A stretch of 64,000 bases of DNA from Pyrinomonadaceae bacterium (GTDB lineage Bacteria > Acidobacteriota > Blastocatellia > Pyrinomonadales > Pyrinomonadaceae), in assembly GCA_014380365.1 (NCBI GenBank), contig JACMJZ010000031.1:124001-188000 (forward strand), written 5' to 3'. Shown here piece after piece: positions 51,398-59,518 of the stretch. The translations under genes were made by a program, and so were the position numbers. Position 1 is the stretch's first letter; every line of letters starts with the position of its first letter. The notes under the pieces are model-generated. The model searched no databases, was not told the origin of the DNA, and saw only the letters and a list, made by a program, of their open reading frames with translations.

Positions 51398-52003
51398 ATG
51401 GGCGTTGCGAAACTAACAGACCAGAACACAGTTGTTCCCGCCGAAAGCAAGTATGCGCGGGTGGAGCGCGAGCGGCGTTATCTCTTGCAGGACCTGCCGG
51501 AAGGGTTGACACGCGCGAGCCCGCACGTGCAAATCACTGACAACTATCTGACTGGTACGCGGCTGCGGCTCAGGAAAGTGCGCGAACCGCAAACTAACAA
51601 GTGGACCGTGAAACTGACGCAGAAGTTTGCTCCAGACCTGCGCGACTACTCCCGCACAATCATCACCGACATTTATCTCAACGCTCTGGAAACTGAAGCG
51701 TTAGACATTTCTGACGCAAACGAGATCCGCAAGAACCGTTATCCGTTTGAATTCCAAGGGCGAAAGTTTTCCGTCGATATGTTCCTCGGTGATCTGTTTG
51801 GTCTGGTATTGGCGGAAGTAAGTTTTGAAACGGATGCGGAGCTGGAGAGTTTTGCGAAGCCTCCCTTTGCGACTGCAGACGTGACTAACGTCGAGTTATT
51901 CACCGGCGGCCGTCTCTGTGAGTTGACGTTTGCTGACATCCGCGAGGAGATAGTGAAGACTGTGCGTTCGAATCCCGGGACCGGGGCAGTAGCCCGACCG
52001 TGA
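51398..52003 (+). CDS. CYTH-domain protein with repeat-encoded tail
   Basis: Single-domain protein of 201 residues from ATG 51398 (a TTG 7 codons upstream is possible). The CYTH start is KYARVERERRYLLQDLP, in place of the usual ExExK motif; the tunnel residues include YLTGTRLRLRKV and WTVKLTQKF. Members bind triphosphates (thiamine triphosphatases, polyphosphate or cyclase relatives). ERERR in place of ExExK makes the metal ligands unsure. The last residues, PGTGAVARP, are encoded by the left arm of an F1 palindrome, whose sequence provides the TGA stop. Confidence 0.82.
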   Translation: MGVAKLTDQNTVVPAESKYARVERERRYLLQDLPEGLTRASPHVQITDNYLTGTRLRLRKVREPQTNKWTVKLTQKFAPDLRDYSRTIITDIYLNALETEALDISDANEIRKNRYPFEFQGRKFSVDMFLGDLFGLVLAEVSFETDAELESFAKPPFATADVTNVELFTGGRLCELTFADIREEIVKTVRSNPGTGAVARP

Positions 52004-52060
52004 GGAGTGTGTTGTAACTGACGGCCGCCACGCCCTCCCTTACGGTCGGGCTACTGCCCT
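51981..52060. repeat. F1 palindrome, copy B, containing the CYTH stop codon
   Basis: Left arm CCGGGGCAGTAGCCCGACCG followed by TGAGG; right arm ACGCCCTCCCTTACGG followed by TCGGGCTACTGCCCT. The TGA in the left arm (52001-52003) is the CYTH stop. Confidence 0.88.
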
Positions 52061-52102
52061 GCGATGCGCGATACCTGCAGCGAGCTGAAACCGGAGAACG
52101 TC

Positions 52103-53263
52103 ATGAATCGACTTAGTCCATTAGCGATCTTTACGCTCCTGATTGCATTCGTTGGTCTAACAGCGTGCAGTAAAGCCACCCCGACTGATCAGGCGGCCGC
52201 AAACAGCAACGCTGGGCTGCAGTCGCAGCAGGCCGATGGGGGCGTCACACCACAAGGTCAAACAAAATTCTTCAAAGGGTCTATTGGCAGCACGCTGGGG
52301 CTGCAAATGAAGCTGGTGCGCGAAGGCGACAGGCTTACCGGCTCTTATTTTTATCAAAAGGTCGGAACCCGAATTGACCTCCGCGGCACGATCAATAAGG
52401 ACGGGAACCTGACCCTCGAGGAGTTTGATTCGAGCGGAAAACAAACCGGCGTGTTTCAGGGGAATTGGAAAACTGATGAAACCGGACTGGACGCAATTGC
52501 CGGCAACTGGAAAGGCCCTAACAGCAACAAGCAGACAGCATTTTCTCTACACGAGGAACCTATCGAGTTTAGTAGTGGCGTCGAGGTTGTGGCGCGCCGC
52601 ATCAGTGAGAATAACAAGAAACTGAAGTACGAAATCGTGGCGGAGTATCCGCAGCTGACTGGTTCGGGAAGCGCAAACTACGAAAAGTTTAATCAAACGA
52701 TTCGCGGTTTGGTCACCAAGAAAGTTGCAGGCTTTAAGACAGAAATGACGCCAGATGCGGAAGACCCTCCGCTTGAGGTGCCGGAAGAGTCCAGTGGGAG
52801 CGACCTGAACATCGGGTACACGATTCAGCTGGCTAAGGACGATCTAATTAGCGTTATGCTTGACGTTGGGAGCTACTCGGCTGGAGCGGCTCATCCTAAT
52901 TCCTATTCTGAAGTAGCGAACTTCGACTTGAAGAATGGCAAGCTGCTAAAACTTTCCGACCTCTTCCAGCCCAGATCCAAACACCTGCAAATCATCTCCG
53001 CATACTGCATCGCCGACCTGAAGAAACAAGGAAAGCAGAAGGGCGAAGACAGCATGCTGGATGACGACTGGATCCAGCGCGGTGCCGGACCGGATGCGGA
53101 AAACTACAGCAGTTGGACTATCGGGAAGAAGGGCTTGGGAATCGTTTTTGATTCCTATCAAGTCGCGGCGTATGCAGCCGGTCCGCAACATGTTTTCGTG
53201 CCTTATTCAGTCCTGAAAGACATCATCAAGCCTGACGGTCCACTGGCCCAGTTTGTGAAGTGA
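52103..53263 (+). CDS. lipoprotein with DUF3298/RsiV-like domain
   Basis: Lipoprotein of 386 residues from ATG 52103. Lipobox LTAC follows a short hydrophobic stretch, so Cys near residue 22 is the anchored residue. A GGAG precedes the ATG at 6 bases. A small first beta part (40-150) leads to the DUF4163/DUF3298 part (about 160-380), with DVGSYSAGAAHPNSYSEVAN and GLGIVFDSYQVAAYAAGPQH as in RsiV anti-sigma-like proteins. RsiV relatives bind lysozyme or act on peptidoglycan; a role in cell-wall sensing is possible here. Confidence 0.78.
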   Translation: MNRLSPLAIFTLLIAFVGLTACSKATPTDQAAANSNAGLQSQQADGGVTPQGQTKFFKGSIGSTLGLQMKLVREGDRLTGSYFYQKVGTRIDLRGTINKDGNLTLEEFDSSGKQTGVFQGNWKTDETGLDAIAGNWKGPNSNKQTAFSLHEEPIEFSSGVEVVARRISENNKKLKYEIVAEYPQLTGSGSANYEKFNQTIRGLVTKKVAGFKTEMTPDAEDPPLEVPEESSGSDLNIGYTIQLAKDDLISVMLDVGSYSAGAAHPNSYSEVANFDLKNGKLLKLSDLFQPRSKHLQIISAYCIADLKKQGKQKGEDSMLDDDWIQRGAGPDAENYSSWTIGKKGLGIVFDSYQVAAYAAGPQHVFVPYSVLKDIIKPDGPLAQFVK

Positions 53264-53275
53264 GGCGTTTAGAAG

Positions 53276-53352
53276 CCGGGGCAGTAGCCCGACCGTAAGG
53301 GAGGGCGTCTCACTGTGTCCAACGCCTCCCTCACGGTCGGGCTACTGCCCCG
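53276..53352. repeat. F1 palindrome, copy C, containing the MFS stop codon
   Basis: Left arm CCGGGGCAGTAGCCCGACCG followed by TAAGGGAGGGCG; right arm CGCCTCCCTCACGGTCGGGC followed by TACTGCCCCG. On the minus strand, TGA at 53331-53333 is the stop of the exporter gene. Confidence 0.9.
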
Positions 53353-54596
53353 CTTGAGTAATCCCTCGCGTGGGCGCGCGCGAAGTAGACTGCCAGCAGG
53401 AAGGCGAGAAACATGATGCCCGCGCCGGTCCAAAAGGTTGTGAACAACGAATGGTCGCTCATGAAGTGAGGAATGCCGTCCGCTCCCTGGTAGGCAATCG
53501 CGCTATGAATCAAGACCGCTGCCAACGCGGGACCCACAGCGCGGGCCAAACTCGCCACCGATTGCACCACTCCCAACACACTTCCCTGGTCCGCCGGTCC
53601 CACACTCTTTGACGCCAGTGTCGTCAATGAAGGCGTAGACAGAGAATTGCCAAGGGAAAAAATACCCCCGCCGACTAGGAGCGCCAGCAGCCCGCCGCGC
53701 TCCGGACCCACAAAAGGAATTACAAAAAGACTGGCGGCAAAAAAGAGCGCGCCCACAACGACCAGCGGCAGCTCCCCAAAACGTTTCACCAATCGCCCGA
53801 TCAGTCCTCCCTGAACGATTACGGCCAGCAGGCCAACATATGCAAACAGATACCCGTTGTGTTGCGCGTCGTAGCCAAAGCGAAACATCGTGTAGAGCGT
53901 AAACGTCGTGGTCATTATTGAAAAGGCCACAATGAAGAGAAAATAAATACTCAGGATAAAGCCGAGACGCGGTTGTTTGAGCGACTTCATCAATTGGGAC
54001 CAGCCTCGCCCGCGCGCGGCTGAGACGCGTGCAGGATGATCCGGGGTCACGGTTTCCGGCAAAGTGAAGTACAGCAGTAAAGCATTTGCAAAGGAGAGCC
54101 CGGCGGCAAAAAAGAATGGCACCCCAACGCCCCAACGGCTCAGTATGCCGCCGATGGCTGGTCCAAAGATGAAACCCAAGCCAAAGGCCGCCCCCAGCAG
54201 ACCCATGCCCTTCGCGCGTTCCTCGGGAGTGGTGATGTCGGCGACATAAGCTTGCGCCGTGGAAATGTTTCCTCCGGTGATGCCGTCAAGGATTCGGCCC
54301 AGGAAGAGCATCCATAACGTGGTCGCAAATCCAAGTATTAGAAACCCGATGCCGGTGCCGATAATTGAAATCAGGAGTACTGGCCGGCGTCCGTGCTTGT
54401 CTGAGAGCCGTCCCAGCACCGGCGAAAAGATCAGCTGCATGACTGAATAAGAGGCGACGAGGATGCCGATGGTGCGCGGTCCGGCATTGAAGCGCGAACC
54501 TTCGGCGAAGTACGGAAGCACCGGAATGACGATACCAAAGCCAACCAGATCGATGAAGACTGTCGTGAAGATTACGACCAGTGGCGAGCGTTTCAT
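53331..54596 (-). CDS. MFS transporter, TetA-like drug exporter
   Basis: Twelve-helix exporter of 421 residues. Signatures are FIDLVGFGIVIPVLPYFAEG at the start, GRLSDKHGRRPVLLISIIGT (the cytosolic loop 2-3 motif), GRILDGITGGNISTAQAYVA and ERAKGMGLLGAAFGLGFIFG, typical for the TCR/Tet family. The substrate is unknown. The C-terminus ends RDYSSGAVARP, and the last six residues are encoded by the repeat arm, as in the CYTH gene. Starts at ATG 54596. Confidence 0.9.
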   Translation of the reverse strand: MKRSPLVVIFTTVFIDLVGFGIVIPVLPYFAEGSRFNAGPRTIGILVASYSVMQLIFSPVLGRLSDKHGRRPVLLISIIGTGIGFLILGFATTLWMLFLGRILDGITGGNISTAQAYVADITTPEERAKGMGLLGAAFGLGFIFGPAIGGILSRWGVGVPFFFAAGLSFANALLLYFTLPETVTPDHPARVSAARGRGWSQLMKSLKQPRLGFILSIYFLFIVAFSIMTTTFTLYTMFRFGYDAQHNGYLFAYVGLLAVIVQGGLIGRLVKRFGELPLVVVGALFFAASLFVIPFVGPERGGLLALLVGGGIFSLGNSLSTPSLTTLASKSVGPADQGSVLGVVQSVASLARAVGPALAAVLIHSAIAYQGADGIPHFMSDHSLFTTFWTGAGIMFLAFLLAVYFARAHARDYSSGAVARP

Positions 54597-54599
54597 TTA

Positions 54600-54703
54600 G
54601 TAGTAAATGGTCAATAGTGAATGGTAAATAGTAGTCGTGAATTTGGGGCGTAGCTCAGGGCATTGCAGGACTCCACTCCCGACCCTATTCACTATTTACC
54701 AGC
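54600..54703. repeat. F9 palindrome (GTAAATGG/ACTATTTAC arms)
   Basis: Left AGTAAATGGTCAATAGTGAA and TGGTAAATAGTAG; right CCTATTCACTATTTACC. It lies between the MFS start and the DoxX stop and is related to copy A at 39793. Confidence 0.65.
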
Positions 54704-54705
54704 AG

Positions 54706-55137
54706 CTATCTGCGCCGGCCGGACATAGCCAGATCTGCGGAAGCCATGCCTCCGCCAGAAATCAGCAGCGCCAGCGACATCGCCAGCAGTGACAATGCAT
54801 ACTCGATGCCGGTAGGCATAAAAAAGGCCGGCCAGTGTACACCGACCACCGCAACCAGCATTATGCAGAAAATTAGAAACGCCCCCACCCGGGTGAGCAA
54901 TCCTAAAATAATCAGGATGCCGCCGATCAATTCTGCAACTGCGGCGGCGCCCATCCAAAGCCAGGCTGGCCGCATGAAAGGATAAGGCGCCGGAAACGAG
55001 CTGAACTTTGCCAAGCCTGGCCCGGCGAAACTGCCCAACACTTTTTGTGCGCCATGAGCCACAAAGACCGCGCCGAGACCGAGTCGGACGGGAACGGTAA
55101 ACCAGACCGGCGAGGTTGCGATTAATTTGCGAAGCAT
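54706..55137 (-). CDS. DoxX-family membrane protein
   Basis: Four-helix membrane protein of 143 residues from ATG 55137 (GAGGTG just upstream), matching the family start. Helices lie around VRLGLGAVFVAHGAQKVL, AAAVAELIGGILIILGL, GAFLIFCIMLVAVVGVH and ALSLLAMSLALLISGGG. DoxX-like proteins are often linked to redox homeostasis or thiosulfate oxidation. The thioredoxin gene follows downstream in the plus direction, but on the same strand it lies upstream, so cotranscription is possible. Confidence 0.85.
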   Translation of the reverse strand: MLRKLIATSPVWFTVPVRLGLGAVFVAHGAQKVLGSFAGPGLAKFSSFPAPYPFMRPAWLWMGAAAVAELIGGILIILGLLTRVGAFLIFCIMLVAVVGVHWPAFFMPTGIEYALSLLAMSLALLISGGGMASADLAMSGRRR

Positions 55138-55212
55138 TGGTGGCACCTCTATATGGATTTTGAAGAGCGAGCTGATATTAGGAAACAAAAGGGCAAAGGG
55201 CAACGGCTCCAA

Positions 55213-55306
55213 GGAAAGCGAGTGTCGGGTGTCGGGTGACAGGTACCAGTAGATTACCGTGAGTTATGCCGACATCCGGCACCTGGAACCCGGCACCCAG
55301 CACCTT
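55213..55306. repeat. inverted repeat starting at the TrxC stop
   Basis: Left arm GTGTCGGGTGTCGGGTGACA with GGTACCAG; right arm GGCACCTGGAACCCGGCACC and CAGCACC. On the minus strand it begins three bases after the TAA stop of trxC (55309-55311). Confidence 0.65.
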
Positions 55307-55308
55307 TC

Positions 55309-55758
55309 TTAGCCGGCGTGCGCCAAGAGCCGAGCAGCGATGGCAGGTTTTGGTAATGCGCCGATTAGGCGGTCAACCAGTTTCCCGTCCTTGAATATCA
55401 GCATTGTCGGAATACTTTGAATCTGAAATTGCTCGGCGGTTCTCGGATTATCATCAACATTCAGTTTAGCGATGCGGTAGCGGCCGTTGGATTCGGCGGC
55501 CAGTTGTTCCATGATTGGACCCACGATGCGACAGGGTCCACACCATGGCGCCCAACAGTCCATTAGCACGGTCCCGCGAGCATTCAGCACATCACGCGCA
55601 AATGTGTCGTCCTGGACGATGACCGGTGTGTTCTCGGCCGCACTGGATTCCAGTTCCAGCGGCGCACCGCATTTGCCACACCTTGCTATGCGACCTGCCG
55701 CGCCCGCAGGATCTACGCGATTCTTAGCTCCACACTTGTTACAAACTACGAGCTGCAT
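55309..55758 (-). CDS. trxC: thioredoxin 2 (TrxC type)
   Basis: Cytosolic thioredoxin of 149 residues. An N-terminal zinc region has two Cys pairs (CNKCG, 6-10, and CGKCG, about 27-31), and the active site is CWAPWCGPCRI. The cis-Pro loop is QSIPTMLIFKDG. TrxC reduces ribonucleotide reductase and peroxide-stress targets, and its zinc finger makes it redox-switchable. The C-terminal LAHAG and the zinc region both match the E. coli TrxC layout. Confidence 0.93.
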   Translation of the reverse strand: MQLVVCNKCGAKNRVDPAGAAGRIARCGKCGAPLELESSAAENTPVIVQDDTFARDVLNARGTVLMDCWAPWCGPCRIVGPIMEQLAAESNGRYRIAKLNVDDNPRTAEQFQIQSIPTMLIFKDGKLVDRLIGALPKPAIAARLLAHAG

Positions 55759-56082
55759 AGTCTTACTCTCCTCTTAACGATGGCCACGGACGAAAGCGAC
55801 GCGTCGTCTTTAGACCGGCGGACATACTTCGTAGTAATACTTCAGCGCGCCAGTCCCCAATAGTCTCCCACAGAACCCACCGACATAGATATCAATGCGG
55901 TCCAGAAGGCTACGGTTGAGCAGTTGCGAGTTTACCAATCCCTGCTGAGACCCTATTATCAAGATGGTGTTAGGTGGAATTGTGATTGCAGCCCCTGAAA
56001 GACGCGTGTTTGTTGGCGCGTGGGCGCGACCAGGGTTGACCTCCAAATTATCCTTGTCCGCGATCTGTTCTTCGTTAATTCG

Positions 56083-56862
56083 ATGCCAGAAGAGTCTCAA
56101 CACATCAGGTTCAGAATCGAGGATCGTGTCGCGCGAATCACTTTGTCGCGCCCGCCCGTCAACATCCTGAACATCGCCATGATGCGCGAGATCAATGAGA
56201 GTTTGAATAGTTGTGCCCTGAGACGCGATCTGGTAGCAATCGTTTTTGACGCCGCGCCGGATTGTCGCGCCTTCAGTGCGGGAGTAGCTATTGAGGAGCA
56301 TGCTGAAGAAACTATTTTTCAGATGCTCGATTCATTCCACGCTATCTTTCGCGCACTTGAACAGATTGCCAGACCCACCCTCGTGGTGCTGGATGGGCCG
56401 GCGCTGGGTGGAGGTTGTGAATTGGTTGCAGCTTGTGATATCGCGGTGGCCAGCAGCCGCGCGCGTTTTGGCCAGCCGGAGATCAAGCTGGGAGTGTTTC
56501 CTCCGGTGGCGGCTGTGTTGCTGCCACGCGTCATCGGCGACAAACGTGCGCGCGAGCTGATTCTGACCGGAGACATGATCGATGCTGAGGAAGCATTGCG
56601 CCTGGGCCTGATAAACTACGTGGTCCCCACTGAGTCGCTCGAGGAAAAAACCTCCGAGCTGCTCTCAAAGTTTCGAGAGCTTTCGTCAGCCGCTCTGGAA
56701 CAAACCAAACGAGCGATCGACGCAGGTCAGGGTCGGTCGCTCGACGCTGCGCTCCAACAAGTAGAGAACATGTATCTTCACGAGTTGATGAAAACGTACG
56801 ACGCAACTGAAGGCATCAGTTCGTTTATCGAAAAACGTAAACCAGTATGGCGCAATCGATGA
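56083..56862 (+). CDS. enoyl-CoA hydratase/isomerase family protein
   Basis: Crotonase-fold enzyme of 259 residues from ATG 56083. Both catalytic Glu positions are present in ALGGGCELVAACD and GQPEIKLGVFPPVA. AFSAGVAIEEH is the oxyanion loop. LGVFPPVAAVLLPR differs from the usual IPGAGGTQRL and recalls the dienoyl-CoA hydratases of anaerobic aromatic degradation; that comparison is inference from memory. The next gene overlaps by 16 bases. Start codons further upstream lie in a region without protein character. Confidence 0.9.
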   Translation: MPEESQHIRFRIEDRVARITLSRPPVNILNIAMMREINESLNSCALRRDLVAIVFDAAPDCRAFSAGVAIEEHAEETIFQMLDSFHAIFRALEQIARPTLVVLDGPALGGGCELVAACDIAVASSRARFGQPEIKLGVFPPVAAVLLPRVIGDKRARELILTGDMIDAEEALRLGLINYVVPTESLEEKTSELLSKFRELSSAALEQTKRAIDAGQGRSLDAALQQVENMYLHELMKTYDATEGISSFIEKRKPVWRNR

Positions 56863-57797
56863 AACAATCAGAACCCCGACTCGTCGGTGTAGCGGGCGGG
56901 CCTTCAAGACATCTGCCCTTGCGTTTGACTGCCGTCATATTGTTGGCTGTGGCTTTCGTCGCCTTAGCCGACGCCGGCACTTTCGCTCAGAGACGAAAAC
57001 CGCGGACCGTGCCGCAGACAAGCCATTCACGCGATGTGTTATCGGCGGAAGCACGGGAGATGATAGGGCTCGCGAGCGCGGTTATATGCAAAGAACGACT
57101 GGCAGACCCTAAAGGAAGTGTTCCCATCGACGATATGCAAGCTCGCCCATCGTTGCCTGTCACCAGCCCGGAAGCAGTGGCCGGCGCCGAGCGCGCGCAG
57201 CGTTTGCTACCGATTGCTAAAAACCTGGTTGAGGTCTCGCTGCGTCGACTAACCTCCGATTACAAACTCGGAAACCGAAGGGGGCATAGTCCGCGAGTTC
57301 AGCGGGCAATCGCTCGCGTCAGAGCGGTTAAGAATATTCATCCGGATATGGACTCGCGCGACAACGCCTCAGTATTTCTGAAAAACCCCCACACGATTGT
57401 CTTTGGCACAATCTTTCTGGCCGGCCTGCCTTCCGATGAAGGAATAATTAGCGTGTTAGCTCACGAGCTGGTGCACATTGGTGATGGCGGTGAAGACAAC
57501 CTGAGTTTCCTGTTCCTCAGCGTCGGGAATCGCGCCTCGCGTCTCACCGGTTTGAAGATTCACGGCCAACCGGCGGAGGAGTTGACCTGTGACCTGGTGG
57601 GCACTCTAGCTGCCCGGTTTTATGTATCAGCCACTCCAAGCTACGAGCCCCTGCCTCGCAGAATATCGCGCTCCCTGGCCCACAACTGCGTTGAGCAGGA
57701 CGAAGGCGATGACGATCATCTGTCGCCGAAAATCACGATTCGGGCGCTTCTTACTCTAAACCCCACGCTGTCGCGAGAGCTCGTTTACGGACGGTAG
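56847..57797 (+). CDS. membrane-anchored M48-like zinc peptidase
   Basis: Protein of 316 residues with an N-terminal membrane helix (about 26-47). The zinc motif is HELVH (His206-Glu207-x-x-His210), preceded by DEGIISVLA; AEELTCDLVG (about 243-251) provides the third ligand as in M48 enzymes. The overlap of 16 bases with the hydratase gene implies coupled translation. The rest of the family is not assigned; the motif spacing fits a HtpX/Oma1-like or a minor M48 peptidase. Confidence 0.75.
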   Translation: MAQSMKQSEPRLVGVAGGPSRHLPLRLTAVILLAVAFVALADAGTFAQRRKPRTVPQTSHSRDVLSAEAREMIGLASAVICKERLADPKGSVPIDDMQARPSLPVTSPEAVAGAERAQRLLPIAKNLVEVSLRRLTSDYKLGNRRGHSPRVQRAIARVRAVKNIHPDMDSRDNASVFLKNPHTIVFGTIFLAGLPSDEGIISVLAHELVHIGDGGEDNLSFLFLSVGNRASRLTGLKIHGQPAEELTCDLVGTLAARFYVSATPSYEPLPRRISRSLAHNCVEQDEGDDDHLSPKITIRALLTLNPTLSRELVYGR

Positions 57798-57832
57798 ACT
57801 ACGTGAAGTTTAGCTGTAGCGACACTCCTTTC

Positions 57833-58011
57833 CATTCTCATTCACACCGCGGCTTCAGCCCGGTGGAAAAAGGGCTACTACAAGTACAGGAACCGTTTCA
57901 ACGGTTTTCCCCAATCCCTCACAGAAGGACAACAGAGCAAACCGTTGAAAACGGTTCTTGGGTTAGGAGGGCCACGTGCTCACCGGGCTGAAGCCTCGGT
58001 GTGAATGAAAA
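57833..58011. repeat. long palindrome with AAACCGTT inner arms
   Basis: Outer arms ATTCACACCGCGGCTTCAGC and GCTGAAGCCTCGGTGTGAAT; inner arms GGAACCGTTTCAACGG and CCGTTGAAAACGGTTC. Two nested hairpins with about 15 bases between the inner arms. It fills the gap between two genes on the plus strand. Confidence 0.85.
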
Positions 58012-58092
58012 TTCAGAAAAGGAAATTGCACACGTACCTTCGTGTGCCACTTCATTGACATTAGCAACACGGCGTTCCTATCATCCTTTCGT

Positions 58093-58128
58093 ATGAAGAG
58101 AGCAACCAAAAGGCGCAAACCGACTTGA
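58093..58128 (+). CDS. short upstream frame that overlaps the start of the propeller gene
   Basis: ATG AAG AGA GCA ACC AAA, ending ACT TGA: encodes MKRATKRRKPT. Its TGA (58126-58128) overlaps the TTG start of the next gene. It may be a leader peptide, or the true start of that gene cut off by a frameshift, since Lys/Arg-rich N-termini suit a lipoprotein. Confidence 0.35.
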   Translation: MKRATKRRKPT

Positions 58129-59393
58129 CCGAACCTCCCGAGACCAAAAATTTCTTCAGTACTCCCACGCGGGGTTTATTCAGAATCAACAAAGACAAGA
58201 AAAACGTTGCCCTGAAAATTGGCCTGTTGGCGGCCGTGATCGTTGGCGGTGTGTCTTGTCAGTCTGTACTCGAGAGTCAGCGGGATGTGCGACCGCTGCT
58301 GCTGCGTGATGTTCCGGCTCAACGGCTGGCGTTCCGGATGGAACCTGACGTGCCGCTGCCGGAGGAAATGAAGACCGAAGCCGCCAACGATAAGATTGAA
58401 GCGATTCAGATTGACTTCGACACGCGCAGACAAGGCGATGCGTTGATCAGAACGGTGCGTTCACCCGACGGGCAACGGGCCCTTGTGCTCTATGGAACCG
58501 CGGATGAACCCAGCCAGGCGTTTCGCATTGATATCTATTCGGCGGAAGGAAGTTTTCTGCGCAACCTGACTCCGCCCGAGCTTTCCTGCGTGTTTCCGGA
58601 GACCGTCGCCTGGTCGCCCGATGGAAACTTCATCACCTTCATCGGACACAAAGGTGCAACGCCAACTCCGACACCAACCCCACCCGGCGGAGTTATGCCT
58701 GAACTGCCTGAGCCAGGGGAAGCAGTTCCGGCTCCGTCTGTAGGGCCGGCTTTTGGTTACGTACCTCTTTTCAACACGGAGCAGATCTACATCTCCAATC
58801 GGGACGGCTACGACCTCAAGCCGTTAACCTCTCGCGAAGGGCTGATTTATTTCTATGCTTCGTGGGCGCCAGATAACCACGCGCTGGTAGCCATGGCTTG
58901 CCGGGAGAGCGAATGGAACGCTCGAGAGAAAGCGTTTAGACTCCCGACAGGCCGCCCACGTCTCGTGACGATAGACGGCAAAGAGCGTTTGCTTGATGAC
59001 GAGTTGACCGAGGCGTTGCCTGTCTGGTCCCCAGACTCTTCCAAAGTCGCGACAGCATTTGATACCGACGTGATGATTTACGACGCCGCCACCAACAAAC
59101 CAACACAAGCACGCATTCGTTTGCGGGATGCTCTGATCACTGCTTCAAGGGTTTATGAGGCGAAGACTTCCGGGGCTGGAAAAGATGGCAACGCTGAGAA
59201 CGCGGGCGGGAACACCGCGGCTGAGTCGGCTATCCCGGCAAGTTTCAACCCGACTGTGCGGCTGGAGTGGATCAGTCCGGACAAGCTTTATTTTGAAACC
59301 GCGTATGTGCGTCTGATTCCCAACGACCCAATCACTTCATTCCAGCGCTGGCATCTGTTGATTCTCAGTCCTCAGGCCGCGATTTTGAAGTAG
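58125..59393 (+). CDS. lipoprotein-like protein with TolB/WD40-type beta-propeller
   Basis: Protein of 422 residues from a TTG start that overlaps a short upstream frame; no ATG is available before residue 72. A hydrophobic stretch (30-42) ends GGVSC, a plausible lipobox, after an unusually long 40-residue N-terminus. The body is a propeller with TolB-like repeats such as VAWSPDGNFITFIGHKG and LPVWSPDSSKVATAFDTD. A Pro/Thr linker GATPTPTPTPPGG lies near 185. It may bind ligands or proteins in the periplasm. Function unknown. Confidence 0.7.
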   Translation: MTEPPETKNFFSTPTRGLFRINKDKKNVALKIGLLAAVIVGGVSCQSVLESQRDVRPLLLRDVPAQRLAFRMEPDVPLPEEMKTEAANDKIEAIQIDFDTRRQGDALIRTVRSPDGQRALVLYGTADEPSQAFRIDIYSAEGSFLRNLTPPELSCVFPETVAWSPDGNFITFIGHKGATPTPTPTPPGGVMPELPEPGEAVPAPSVGPAFGYVPLFNTEQIYISNRDGYDLKPLTSREGLIYFYASWAPDNHALVAMACRESEWNAREKAFRLPTGRPRLVTIDGKERLLDDELTEALPVWSPDSSKVATAFDTDVMIYDAATNKPTQARIRLRDALITASRVYEAKTSGAGKDGNAENAGGNTAAESAIPASFNPTVRLEWISPDKLYFETAYVRLIPNDPITSFQRWHLLILSPQAAILK

Positions 59394-59518
59394 TTCAACC
59401 TGCAACCAACTCCGAACCCGAGCCTGGGTGCACGCTCTACCCGATACACAGCTGCAATCGTTTAGATTTCCGGGTGCCTGGAAACGCGGGTCGGCATCGC
59501 GAACTCCCGCCGGCAGCT

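Noticed and set aside
55810-56301. Open frame of 163 residues on the minus strand between trxC and the hydratase gene
   Set aside because: The first half is antisense to the enoyl-CoA hydratase. The second half (about 75 residues, ending in KYYYEVCPPV) has some protein-like composition but no start codon with a good leader and no known family. It could be a small or decayed gene but was not supported.
13438-58011. CRISPR array or tandem repeats
   Set aside because: The repeats are dispersed palindromes with no regular spacing, no leader and no cas genes.
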